Positions 12,901-23,100 of a stretch of 64,000 nt of DNA are shown piece after piece. How positions within the stretch are numbered: position 1 is the stretch's first letter; every line of letters begins with the position of its first letter. The DNA is taken from the NCBI GenBank assembly GCA_021186555.1, contig JAJKFL010000007.1, forward strand, positions 3,904,501 to 3,968,500. Direction: 5' to 3'. The translations under genes were made by a program, and so were the position numbers. Under the pieces are notes generated by a model that worked only from the letters and a program-made list of their open reading frames with translations, made no database searches and was not told where the DNA came from. This stretch comes from Reticulitermes speratus. Taxonomy: Eukaryota; Arthropoda; Insecta; Blattodea; Rhinotermitidae.

Positions 12901-13153
12901 ACATATTCGAAGCAATGCTGTTTCAGATAGAGGGGAACATCGGGCACATAAGTACTTTCATAGTGTACCCGTCTTCAAACGGCTAATTGTATCCGCATCT
13001 AATTATAATCACGGTTTGATTCTTTGTGTCTGGTGCAGGGTTGATTGGTTATCCAGAACAGGAAGCCCAGGAAGCAAGATAGACCGCTGTGACTTTGGAA
13101 ACTGGGAGTACCTTGCGAGACAAGAATTCCGTGGTTTCAGCATCCGATTCTGA
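3920..13153 (+). CDS. Acylphosphatase (last two exons; 5' end outside window)
   Basis: Acylphosphatases are small (about 100 aa) cytosolic enzymes that hydrolyse carboxyl-phosphate bonds. Exons seen: 3920-4046 (41 full codons) and 13039-13153 (37 codons plus TGA). Exon 3920 follows a good acceptor (ttgctcaacag) and starts in phase 1 within the family's Gly-Val-x-Phe motif. It contains [17 protein letters not shown], with the Asn known in the family as catalytic, and ends AT|gtaagt. Exon 13039 supplies the G of that Met codon and reads on through [19 protein letters not shown] to the family-typical C-terminus GFSIRF. The join is therefore in phase across an 8992-bp intron full of transposons. 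Oddity: the position usually holding the catalytic Arg (GV-F-F-R) reads GVYFTKY, that is Thr-Lys. This may be a divergent or low-activity paralogue. The first exon is not in the window. Confidence 0.85.
4109..4507 (+). mobile_element. Composite (dimeric) family A SINE with target duplication
   Basis: The 12-bp direct repeat AACTTCTAATTA flanks the insertion (4097-4108 and 4508-4519). The left part starts with a tRNA-like head: an A box-like GTGGCCGTGCGGTCTAAGG resembling tRNA-Leu, and a B box GGGTTCGAATCCC at about 4171-4183. It then runs into a variant body ending in A13 (4308-4320). A second, head-truncated family A body follows from 4321, beginning again at 'cccaccgggggcatggatgt' and ending in an A-rich tail at 4502. 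One outer target duplication around two bodies suggests mobilisation as a dimer, or one SINE inserted in another. Confidence 0.7.
5149..5410 (-). mobile_element. tRNA-derived SINE (family C) sharing its 3' end with a LINE
   Basis: A 13-bp direct repeat TACAGTCAGGATT flanks it (5136-5148 and 5411-5423). On the minus strand it begins with a tRNA-like head (ACATGGCTCAGGCGGTTCGAT). It ends with a block whose plus-strand text 'gcaccgcagcctt.aggcttattgtgc' (about 5190-5217) is also at the 3' end of the LINE remnant at 6866-6893. Both then end in an AAAGAA-type tail. SINEs that borrow the tail of a partner LINE are a known arrangement; here both partners are about 1.4 kb apart. Confidence 0.75.
6826..7680 (-). 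pseudogene. 5'-truncated LINE with RNase H domain (R1/I/LOA-like)
   Basis: Reading the minus strand from about 7670, the frame shows an RNase H fold. The acidic FQTEIHAI (about 7640), [11 protein letters not shown] (about 7550) and [18 protein letters not shown] (about 7435-7380) hold the catalytic acids and the His. A zinc-knuckle-like CRFCGS...HHIVCGC (about 7090-7040) follows, as at the C-terminus of R1/I/LOA-type LINE polyproteins. One in-frame TGA interrupts it at about 7217-7219. The reverse transcriptase and ORF1 are missing, so this is a 5'-truncated dead copy. The 3' tail (6826-6900) matches the family C SINE. It lies antisense in the acylphosphatase intron. Confidence 0.8.
7681..9120. 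other. Intron sequence without recognised gene
   Basis: AT-rich intronic DNA of the acylphosphatase gene. Two GC-rich patches ('caagggccccaag' near 8654 and 'aggggcccgcc' near 8792) look repeat-derived, but no boundaries or coding similarity were found. Confidence 0.35.
9134..9397 (-). mobile_element. Full-length tRNA-derived SINE (family A)
   Basis: A perfect 13-bp duplication GACTACGAAATAT bounds it (9121-9133 and 9398-9410). On the minus strand it starts with a tRNA-Leu-like head (GTGGCCGTGCGGTCTAAGGC, then a B-box-like GGGTTCCAATCCC). It continues into a body with ATGGATGTCTGTCTCTTG and ends in an A tail (T run at 9134-9142). This is the best-bounded family A copy here and the reference for those at 1391-1633 and 4109-4507. 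Confidence 0.85.
10228..10270 (-). ncRNA. Hammerhead ribozyme-like motif (inverted copy)
   Basis: This is the mirror copy of the motif at 10329-10371, read on the minus strand: CCCC, CUGAAGA, an extra U, a 5-bp stem II (GGCAA/UUGCC), GAAA, the palindrome AUACGUAU overlapping the last A, then A and GGGG. All hammerhead core positions (C3-U4-G5-A6-N7-G8-A9, G12-A13-A14, U16.1-H17) are satisfied. The one departure is a single U between A9 and stem II. Confidence 0.6.
10329..10371 (+). ncRNA. Hammerhead ribozyme-like motif
   Basis: Stem I pairs CCCC (10329-10332) with GGGG (10368-10371). The core CTGAAGA is 10333-10339, with one extra T at 10340. Stem II is GGCAA/TTGCC (10341-10345 with 10351-10355) and GAAA is 10356-10359. 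Stem III would be the 8-nt palindrome ATACGTAT (10359-10366), then H17=A (10367), the predicted cleavage point. So short a self-complementary stem III suggests pairing between two RNA copies rather than folding alone. Activity is inferred, not shown. Confidence 0.62.
10530..10562 (+). repeat. Fragment of the hammerhead-bearing element
   Basis: 'tgtgcatatgttggtgt' matches the arm block of the 60.4-60.9 kb element ('agtgcatatgttggtgt') and, less well, those at 10.2 and 17.2 kb. It is probably a leftover end of another copy next to the palindrome. Confidence 0.4.
10957..10973 (+). repeat. Poly-G tract
   Basis: A run of 17 G residues inside the acylphosphatase intron. Long G runs like this are prone to length errors in assemblies. 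Confidence 0.9.
11417..11706 (-). mobile_element. tRNA-derived SINE (family B), near full length
   Basis: On the minus strand it starts with a tRNA-like head (GGGATAGCTCAGTCGGTATAG, then 'GGGCATCGAATCCC' about 50 nt on). The body contains the CCGGTCTGGACGGG and GGCCGGGGCGTGGAG blocks (quoted in either orientation). It ends in a repeated tail, seen on the plus strand as (GGTAAA)3 at about 11418-11437. It is the best family B copy and lies in the acylphosphatase intron. Confidence 0.8.
12049..12235 (+). mobile_element. Diverged SINE (family B), plus orientation
   Basis: The tRNA-like part 'gactaggctacgggctggacgacc' is followed by 'cagccagcctcctaccca' and 'acggccgggacgtgaagctgac', in the same order as in the minus-strand copy at 11417-11706. 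No clear tail or target duplication was seen. Confidence 0.6.
12479..12712 (-). mobile_element. SINE (family B), head replaced or truncated
   Basis: It is nearly identical in layout to 11417-11706 from the GGTAAAG tail ('aaggtaaagttctccctaga') to 'ccacaccgggattcgagg'. The tRNA-like head then breaks off at about 12710 into unrelated sequence. It lies 0.3 kb upstream of the final acylphosphatase exon. Confidence 0.75.
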
Positions 13154-13505
13154 GTGAATCACCAATTCAGGTTGAGTTTGTCCTACCGTCTTCAATGCAA
13201 GAAGAATAACAATGCAGAGTTCGACACATTACGAACAGAGAATTTTCATCACATGAGCTTACAAAATATAGCCAGTACAAGACTGCCACGTACACGATTG
13301 TATAATCTGAAAATAACGTGTGTGAACGTGTGTCAACCCGCTGGGACAAGTTACAATGCTGAGTAAGACTTTATGTCCGACTATCGAGACATATTGCCAG
13401 TAAATCAAAGTTTGTTCATCTACTGTCTATGTAAAGTGCTTTTCCATTCGGCTGTTTTTGAGATCAGAAATGGACAATGTTACAAAATATGTAAAAGTAC
13501 ATACT

Positions 13506-13511
13506 AATAAA
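13506..13511 (+). terminator. Putative polyadenylation signal of the acylphosphatase gene
   Basis: AATAAA lies 353 bp after the acylphosphatase stop codon, with a T-rich stretch ('gtattttttcccctccttctttaaagg') about 30-60 bp further on. The 3' UTR would be about 13154-13530. This is a plausible signal only. Confidence 0.5.
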
Positions 13512-14048
13512 CGATAGTTTATGCAAGTACTCAGAAAATAATGTATTTTTTCCCCTCCTTCTTTAAAGGTAGAGGGGATAAAACTGCTTCTGTCCTTGAG
13601 TAGCATACCATGAAGATGTATGCAGCAGTAATCTAGCTGCAGTGGTCAGCTTCACAGCCTGTCCGCTTTACCTCAGTTGCTGTGAAGGCCCCAGAGCTGG
13701 TACAGATGCTGAGCAAATGGGAAAAATTTTGTCCCTGTCAGAACTCTCTGCTTATCCAGCCCACAGTAGACTACACTGAGCTTCTGCATCACATTTTGTC
13801 TAACAGCACAACTGCTGTACGTCTAGTACACACACAGTCCAATCAGATGTGTTTGAATGAGTATCAAACGACTCACTTCTGAATACAGCTGGTACAGTAC
13901 AAAACACTAATTAAACAAATATGAATGCCACCTGTTTGCATACTCCCAGTGTTTAAATGTATGTGCATGCTGTCAAATTGTGATCCCAAACAGTTTTTGT
14001 ATGCATGTGTATCTCGTCAATTTGTATGATCCCATATACTGTATTTAA

Positions 14049-14244
14049 CCTTTAAATGACTGGGTTGGTATAATTTTGGTGCAAGGTTTATGAAAAATGT
14101 ATTATTTAAACAGAACAAAATTATGAATGGAATTTTTTTTGGAAAATAAAAGAGATTCAGCATGTCTTAAAAATAAAGGAAATTCCTAGTTGCCTAAATA
14201 TATAAAACAAACTCTAGGGGCGGTCCTGCAAACATGCTTGAAGG
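14049..14244. mobile_element. TTAA-target MITE (piggyBac-like), older copy
   Basis: The left end is TTAA|CCTTTAAATGACTGG and the right end CATGCTTGAAGG|TTAC, so the termini are inverted CCTT(T/C)A-type repeats and the right target has mutated. The interior aligns with the MITE at 44012-44247: shared 'aacaga', 'aaaattatgaa', 'gcatgtcttaaa' and 'ttcctagttgcctaaa' versus 'ttccttgctgcctaaa'. It lies in the spacer between two convergent genes. Confidence 0.6.
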
Positions 14245-17116
14245 TTACACGTAGGTGAATGCGATTGGTGTGTAAGACGCTACACACTGCACTTAAATCT
14301 GCAAAATGCCATGAATTGTCACAATCCTTAGACTGAATTTCAATGTGAATGCTGCTGATCTGCATGCCTCCACATACACACGGGGTTTAAATGTACGTAC
14401 ACGCTATAACTCTGTACAATCCAACGCACGTGTATGTAAATGTGAATGCCATCAATTACCATGATCTTATACGCTACCTAAATGAGAAATGACAGAAATT
14501 TGTACTAAAACACAACCACAATCATCCTAGGAAGTTCATCACAAAATGGTGTACACTTCACAAGCAGGTACGTATAACAAATAACAATTATCATCAATCA
14601 CCAGATTGCTAACGACCAGCCACCAGTTGATAAAGTCCCCCCCATTGATGTTCTTGACATGCTGCTAAAAGCCTCATTTACAGTGACATCTAAAGGAAAA
14701 CTCCCTTGAAATTTACATGTTATTATAATTCACTGACATAGACATGCTGAAATGTTTCTTATTTACCATTAATTTTTACCTTTTAAACTCTGTTCACAGA
14801 TCAAATCACACAGAAAACACCCAAAATTTATATGTTTAAATACCCAACCCAGTAGCACAAATGTTAATGGTCCACCCAATTATATTTTCGCGTTTCATCT
14901 TATAAATTTCATTTCAGCAGCCAACCTTGCAAATGGTATGTCCTGTTCTCACCACGTTCTGGTGACCCAGTCATGCAGTGTAACAATAACACCAGCCTGG
15001 GATGAAATGCTAATGCATAAACCTATCTAAACAGCTGAACTATTGCCAGACTACTCACTGACAGGTTCACAGCCGAGTCATGAGGAATCTCCCGTTAACT
15101 GCAAGCCTAAAAGAAAATTAACAATGCATCTTGAGAACAGCTACTTGAAATCCTGGAAAATGTAAGACAATAGAGGTCTAAATTGTGTCTTTTTTGGCTT
15201 TGAAAAATAACCACTGATCCTCACATCCTTGCTCACACAAATATAGTGTCCGGATGATAGGTATCCAAAATAAAAAATTTATATCTCAGAACTGATTTCA
15301 GATAGCTACAAATACATACCAGTAGCGTAAGTAACAATGCATTGCATGATTTGACATAATTAAAATGACTGTCGCTCGCTTCGTGGGTACAGGAAGTTTC
15401 TTAATTAGATATTCTAACGGTCATACAAAATGAATATATCGCCAATTAAAGAAGTTCTGCGATTATTTTTAAAACATTATTCCTTTAATTAAAAAAATAA
15501 GTAAATTTCAAAGTAGCCAATACAGAATGTATGCACGGATCCCCTGGGAACTGGTCGCGGATCCCTTTGGATCCACGGAGCAAACTGTGGGAACCTCTGG
15601 TCTAGTGAATTATCATCCTCAGGTTTGGATAGTTTCATGATGTTAAAATAATGGCAGTGTTTAAAACTGTGTTAAGTTGTGCAATTTTGAGAGCTACGCT
15701 GTCAATACATTAAGTCATACTGTGGTAAACAAAACAACATTAATATAATCTTATTCAGCACAACTTCACTGCCAATATTTTTTGTTACACGCCAAAACAG
15801 AACAATAATTCTGGCCCACTGTTACCTTCTAACTCAAAAACCAGAAGACTTATGGAAACATACATTGGGCTTAAAATGTGTTTCATTTTTCTCAATGCTT
15901 CTATTTGAACAACATTTTGCTCTGATACGCATTTCACACGTCATTCAAGAAACGTACAGAAAGGCCTGTAGGTCTTTGTGTCAAGTTCCCTTACAGTTGC
16001 CTAGTTATAACTAAAATTGGAACAGGCCAATAATCTACATGTCCCCAAATTTCAGTTTTAAGGAAATACATACAGCAGCTCTCAAGCTGTTTCACATAAA
16101 CAGATAAATGGATGGTGCAATTAATAGGCATTCTGCAGGAATGCAAAAACACCAAAAATGTCTCCATTCTGTAGGTCTGGATTAAAATCATGGAACCCCA
16201 CTCTCAGATCATTACAAGTTCTAACAAACACTTACAATCCACCGAATTTTCATGGCAAAGAAACTGAGGAATACAATGCTGTATCTCTCATCACAGAAGT
16301 GAAAAGGAAAAGAAGCATTTAAAAAGAAAGTATTGTGAAAGTTCTGATTTCATAAGTGTCAGACAAGAATTCAAATGTTTTCTATTTTTTCAAAGTATTC
16401 TCACTGCAATATTGCTTCCACCCATCTCCTTCGAATGGTATATTTTTATTTTCACGTTTCAAATACTCCAAGTTTTATAGAGCTGCATTTCTTCTACATG
16501 AAATAGAAGGATGTCCACAGACATCTAATCAAACAAACATATCTGCAGAAACTTCAATCTCCTATAATATTTATAAAATTTTTACACGGGCCATGTAGCG
16601 AGTGACATCTGAGGGTGGATTACACTCGTATGTATTACTTCAACGTAAGATGTCCGAACCAAGAATGAATAATGGACAGACCCTCTATCTTTCTGCATAC
16701 TCACCAGACCAACTGAGACATTTGTCCCAGCAATACACATGTTACTTCATACACACAAGAAGTAAGCGCTCAATGTCTGCAACCACTGACACACCTCAGT
16801 TGTCATCTCATCACATCAAAAAGTGTCTTCCTTCAAAATGCTTCTGCCATGATCTACAGAGGTGGACACCACATGCAGGTTCTGGGATAAATGGCACATG
16901 GGCAAGACATTTAAAACAGCATGCAGCAGGAATGTTGCTGTCAACAACATCTTGTGACACACAGGATACTATCATCTCTTCTTCTTTGTTTCCAACACCA
17001 GGAAGTACCAGTGAAGGAAAACACTTCTGCTATAAGGTGAGAGTCAAGGTGTCCTATTGGGTGCACACACTACGTCTTAATTCTTTCTCCAATGTAATGA
17101 AACAAGATTATGTACT
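14245..17116. other. Spacer between convergent genes, no gene seen
   Basis: AT-rich DNA downstream of both the acylphosphatase and XPO1. No open frame shows similarity to a known family. A minus-strand AATAAA (plus TTTATT at 16445-16450) could end a long XPO1 3' UTR, but nothing decides this. The 183-codon plus-strand open frame at 16602-17153 is discussed under rejected items. Confidence 0.4.
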
Positions 17117-17317
17117 GACAATGTTTCTCACCAACCAAATGCACTTGTTATAAAAACACTAAAATATTCTAAAACCTTTTGATAAAAAGCCCCGACATGT
17201 GACCCCCTGAAGATGGCTCATTGGTGAGCCGAAACATGTCGGGGCTTTTTATCAAAACGTTTTAGAATATTTTAGTGTTTTTATAACAAGTGCATTTAGT
17301 TGGTGAGAAACATTGTC
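17117..17317. mobile_element. Palindromic element with one hammerhead-like motif
   Basis: Arms of about 84 bp (17117-17200 and 17234-17317) are nearly perfect reverse complements. Between them lies a single intact hammerhead-like motif. 'aatgcacggtgaa' at 17329-17341 is the inverted form of the shared terminus 'ttcaccgtgcat'. The left arm stops exactly in the ACATGT palindrome that would be stem III, so the inverted junction falls at the ribozyme's own palindrome. There is no coding content. Confidence 0.75.
17203..17244 (+). ncRNA. Hammerhead ribozyme-like motif
   Basis: Stem I pairs CCCC (17203-17206) with GGGG (17241-17244). The core CTGAAGA is 17207-17213, plus an extra T. Stem II is GGCTCA/TGAGCC with loop TTGG (17215-17230) and GAAA is 17231-17234. 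Stem III would be the palindrome ACATGT (17234-17239), then H17=C (17240). This is the cleanest copy: six perfect stem II pairs and the most common cleavage-site base. Confidence 0.65.
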
Positions 17318-17344
17318 TATATTCGAAAAATGCACGGTGAAAAT

Positions 17345-20150
17345 AGAATAAAGATTATGTACTGTCGGAAAAATGCCCGTCATCTTCGCGAATATGTGCA
17401 GAATCAGAGGTTTGTCTGCTCCTCCCTATTCTGCTGGACATCTGTATAGAAGTAAAATATAGCAGCCTTAACACATCCTTCAAAGTTTCTTACGGAACCC
17501 CTTATTAGACCTGCAAATTGCATTCCCTAATCAGGAAATGAACACAGAATTCTTATAGAAGTAAAGATCCAAATGGACCTATACTTAAATATGCAAGGGC
17601 AATAAAGATTCATTCACACTGCACAATTCTCCATTCGGACACATGAACCTGACTAGACACATGACTTCTGACTCTAACTTAAGTATTCTGTGTCCATCTT
17701 ACAATTTTACATCCCTCACATCCTGTCCCCTATCAAAAAAATCCAAGTTCCTAATCTGATAACAGTCTTATTTGTAAAATATTTATTAACTTCTCACAAA
17801 GAGCAACCTACATTATACATGCAAGTACTCCAAAGACAACTCTCATCTTCTTAGAACAGAAGCCAATGAGTTTCCATCATCCCTAAACCCACAACATGTA
17901 TTAATGTGTGCTGTGTGGTAATCTAACATTATCAACAGTTACAACAACAATCTTTCACTTCCATGTTCAGTAATTACAAAAACTCTTTTAACATTACCAA
18001 TTCAGTTATTCCAAATTTAAATTTACTTTTGTTAGAGACTAAAAACAAAAAAGCCCTTCACACTGCACCAGTCAAGCAAGAAGTGTTACAACACCTGACA
18101 GACATTATCCTTGTGTAGGGGTATGGTTGAGCTCAGCTACATAGTTTACATACACAATAAAAACAACTCTCATCTGTACTGCATAACAACTACAAAAACA
18201 TCAAACCAAAATTCAATTGTTACACTTGAGATGGGACAAAGGGCAGAAACTGTCAATGGGATTTGATCTTCACGAGCTGAACGAAAATGACGAAACAAAC
18301 TTTCTAAGATGAAGTGAAAACCTCAATATCTGAAAAATAAATTCTCTGAAACCAATCACAAACATACACACAAAACACATAAACACATGCTCCCACTACA
18401 GATTACAACTAACTGGCAGCACTGATCTTTCATACTAAACGAGATTACAGTCACTTTAGGATGAGTGTTGTCACCCTTCAATAACAACAATCAAGTACGA
18501 GTGATTCATCACTCCATTAGAAAGTCAAAAATTATTCAAACTGCAGACTGTTTCCTCACGATAAAAGTCCACAAAGAGAGTCTTCACAAATAATTTTATG
18601 AGTTTATAATACAAATGACCGCTATGTTCTTACCCAGCTAAAACTATGGAATATTACTACTGGGAGCAATCTTGTCCTCAGTCTTTTATCCAGAAACATC
18701 ACTAAGACAGCATTCAAGAACCTTTACAGCATTACAAAAGTGTGACGTTTCAGAACATAAAAAAAGCTATGTTTGTATCTTACCACCAGCTGCAATTATA
18801 ACTTATGACAAAAAGCCACCAAAACAGGTAACTGGATTTCTGTTAAAAAAAAAAAACAAATGCAATGCTCTTAAATTGCCGAAATGCAACAGCCTCACTC
18901 ATACTTCAAATAGGGTAACACAAATGAAACTATTGAGATTTTCTACGGTTAACTCCGCTAGAGAATGGTAAGGTGGTTTAGTGCAGGAGTGGGGAGTATA
19001 GGGCCAGGCTTATAATTCATCAAACACACATCCAGTAATAATAGTAGTAATAATGATAATGATTACTAATATAATTACAGAGTTTAGAAAACAACATTAT
19101 CATTACAGCACACACAGTCACAACGCAGCCTCCCGACAGTCTACCCTGCTCAATGCTGTGAATGCTCATTCATTCTCCTCTTCCTAACCACGCATTCCTC
19201 GACTCCAGCCACCTTGCTTCTGCTCTCACACACATGCACACAACAAAGGCTCATATGAACCACATCACACCAACGGAACGCTGCTCCTCACAGAGGGCAC
19301 TAGACAGCAAGAACACGAGACAATAACATGAGAGAAAAAGTTTTCTTCCTTTCCTATTAGCACTTGCTCGCTTGGCTCCTCCACACAGCATTGTCATAAA
19401 AAAAATTGGGTTTTCAGGTACCTTTTGGTTGGTTGCTTGCTTGGATTATAACTAAATTCAGTGTAAAAAGAATCCAGTAGTTGCATACACAAAATCAAAG
19501 TCTTACTATTCACTGCATTATGCCAAATAACAACTGTTCAAACATGATGCCCTGTAGAGAGTGAAAAATGGATGAGCAAGATCTCATCATACCTGACATA
19601 AATGGAAAATCATTTGTAATGGAAATGAATGAAACTTCCCTTACAGAACTAGAAGCTGCATCTGGAATTGAATTTTTATTCATGTAGCACACGAGTAATT
19701 CACGCCGATCCCTAAATCTCTCCCACAAAACTGGAGCAGTAACTTGCAGCTGTCTAATCTTCCACTAGAAATAAGCAATATTTAAACTACTGGCATTATC
19801 CTGTAAGAATTCGCAGCGCAACCTTCGAAATGGTCCTGTGACTTAACAATGGGCGAGTACGGAGAAACAGATCGAACAGTAGCTGCAGTTCACCTATCAG
19901 CAGGCTCTAATATACGAATCATATACCATACAAACTTAAAAAAGTTCTGTATTTTGGCCTGTTCTTTATGAAAAACCCAGATAAATATCAATACCAACTA
20001 CACAGCATACATATTCGAATTCTTCAGTAATGTCCAGTCGTTGATTACAAACAGATCACTATAGTAATCTGGCAGAGATTTCAAACCCAGGTAGCTAGGT
20101 GACTGATCCTACCACTGGAATGGCTGCTAATCAGCTAGCCAATTCATGAT
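17345..20150. other. XPO1 3' flank / probable 3' UTR
   Basis: This lies directly downstream of the XPO1 stop codon (minus strand). Minus-strand AATAAA signals occur at plus TTTATT 19675-19680 (about 475 bp after the stop) and 17782-17787, so a 3' UTR of 0.5-2.4 kb is possible. No protein-coding similarity was seen. Confidence 0.4.
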
Positions 20151-23100
20151 TCAATCCTGCATTTCCTCAGGCATTTCATGAGGATTTAAGATCCCAGGAA
20201 CCGACATCTGGAAGCGGCGTTTCTCCTCCTGTGCCAGTCGTAATGCTGTCTCGCGCTCCTCCAAGAACAGATCAGAGTCATCTTCACCTGTATATTCCTA
20301 AGATTAAACAAAACAACCATAAATAATTAATGACTGACATGGTAAACTAACACTTCCAGGAATGAGGCATCAGATATAATTACACAGTTTACATGGGCAA
20401 TTTATAGGGACCAGAAAAAAATAATCAATATTTACAGGATAACAATGGACAGAGGTTTCACGGTATAGAAATTACCCTAAATGTGGATTTCTTAAAATAG
20501 CTGTTCTCTGGGATATGACGACGTGTAGTCTCCTATTAGCGTACTGATGTTTCAAAGTATCCTGCTGCCTCTGTCACTGAAGGAGACTATGATGAAGGCA
20601 GCAGGTTCCTCTTTAACAGCGGTGGCCAAACTTGCTTAACATAAGAGCCACATACGATAAACTTCAGATGTTTCAGAGCCGCAAGACATGAACAAATATT
20701 ACACACACGTTTTTATTGCTGCATGCACATTTTGTTACAAAAATTCTTAAATATATTTACTCACCATGAACATTAAACTTACATTTTAATCCAGTGGACT
20801 CTCAGTTTATACCGGTAAATAATTATAAAGCTTGAAAATTTCTTATTTACCTTTTATATGAATTGTAACGCAAAAAGGTGCTCAGCCAACATATTTCCGC
20901 GAGCAGCACAGTATATTTCAGAAACGCATGTGGCTCGCGAGCCGCGGTTTGGTCACCCCTGCTATATAACATACACAGACTCTATACACCAGACAATACA
21001 GAGTCACGTGTCAGAAGATAGTCTTTATCTTCATAGACATTACCATGAGAACCTCAAATCTCACATGTTAAATTCTGTTCAAAGATCCTGAAATCATAGT
21101 GGAATAATCTGTAATCCTCTTGAAGCTTTTAATTCATACAGGAATGAGCTATCTTAGTTAGGTCCACTGATACTGGTATTTCATAGTATTGGAAAGCAGG
21201 ATAAATTTAAGGAAAATTTAAAACTTCAAAACGCAGTACCTGAAATAGGTAAGACGTTATACTTTGTAACATAAATGTCACATGGCCTGCACTGCCAACT
21301 TCTCATTATGCTCTGCATGCTCAGACTTGTGCTACTCTCTCTCAAACATGTGTGATGCAAACGCAATCCAGCTGTTTTACGTTTGTAGGTAAAACAGCTA
21401 GCTTCACATGGTGTGCAACACAGTTCAGAGAAATAAATTCTTCACTTTTTGTCTGACCACAAAATGTGGATCGATTTAGTTGAAGCTTCTAAATATAATA
21501 ATAATAATAATAATAATAAAATTTACTCTTTGGGCCAAAGGACCACAGAAAAGCAGACAGCTCCAGTCTGCTGATGGCAAGATGATATATCAACACAATA
21601 CAAGTGCAAACTTTAAAAAGTCTCAGTGATATGGTGTGGCTGTTTGGACAGTGGCTACGTTACTCAACAAAGGGTTTGCAGCCAACCTGCATCTGTAACC
21701 TGAGAGAATGCCATGTGCCGGTGCTAAGACAGCAATTTTAACATGGCACAACATTAATTTACTGTACAATAAACAGGGTCTGTATTACATCTGAGAACTA
21801 CTGTTTGTCAAATCCCACCGCTACTCCACTACACATATGGACAGTCAGCTGAGTGGGCTATGTAAATACAGTAAACAAGCCAACAGGAAGTGGCAACCAG
21901 CAGCTGTAGATAAAACAATAACCCTACATATGTCTTACCCTAATCTGAACAAGGAAATCACGCAAATGCTCCTTGAAAGCAGGGATGTCTTGATCAAGGT
22001 TGAAGAGTCCCTGGACTGTAATCTTGATCTGGTTGTCACTCAGATGTGGGAATGCAGCCCGCAGAAGACTTGCAACAAACTCTTGAACATAGAGTGTGTT
22101 GTCATGGGCCGGACTGAAGGGGACAGTGATACGACCCAGCTCCACTAGACTAAACATGTATGCCAGAATTGTGGCATGCATTGTCAAACCTAATGACATT
22201 AAACATAAATCATGTATTAGAATAAACTGGAATACCTTATTACGAACAAAACTTAATTAAAGTCTCCCATAAGCAAAACGAAACCTTCACTGTAAATCAA
22301 ACAATTCCAGCTATTCAGGTTAGCTAAGACAGGTAATGGAGGGATGCACAAATTCCAGGTTATAGGGGACTGTGCAACTAAATTTTGTATGGTGGCACCT
22401 AATATTTAAGGGTCCTCAGAGTGAAACTTGCTTCACATCACCCTTCCAATAACTAGAATTTTACGGTATCTCCTAGACTTTTGGAAAATCTGTGTACCCC
22501 TGAAGTAATATATCATTTATATTGTATTCTTCTTAACCCTTTGGCAACAAACATTTTATATGTGTGTGTGTTTACACACAAACACATATATGTAACATGC
22601 GGTCTAATGCTCAAAACACTGAACATTATGTATCTGCTCTTATGCAGCCCCAACTTAAATTCCAGTCTTCACTACGGGAATTTAATTCTGGCCCCAAAGG
22701 GTTAATCGAGCAAACTGGCAGTTACACTGCACCCCATATACACAATAATGAGAGGAACTCACTTTATTTATGAGTTCACATTCAGTGACGACTTGTAAGC
22801 TCACAAATACATTTCACTCACCAGCAGTATGTGATGTGTCAGTGACCACAGAGAAGATGTGTTGCAGGATATCTGTGAAGTAAGTCTGGTAGAAACTCTG
22901 GGCAGCTTGGTCATGCTGTTCAACATTCTGCAGAAGCTGGTACAAGATCTGTACACCAAGACACAATGCACATATACACAGAAGGCCAACTCTTGTTGTT
23001 GTCATTATTCATGTCAGCAAGTTAGGAGAACAAGATGGCAAAAATAAACGGCACTGCAAGGCAAGTCAGTATCACAGTGTCCACCTGTGCCAAAATAAGG

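Noticed and set aside
16602..17153. 183-codon open frame on + strand, the longest frame outside the transposons
   Set aside because: No domain, signal or repeat pattern is recognisable, it ends inside the palindromic element's left arm, and it lies antisense to the probable XPO1 3' flank. Treated as chance.
22564..22773. Short frames around 22.5-22.8 kb
   Set aside because: They overlap the TTAA MITE and an XPO1 exon shadow.
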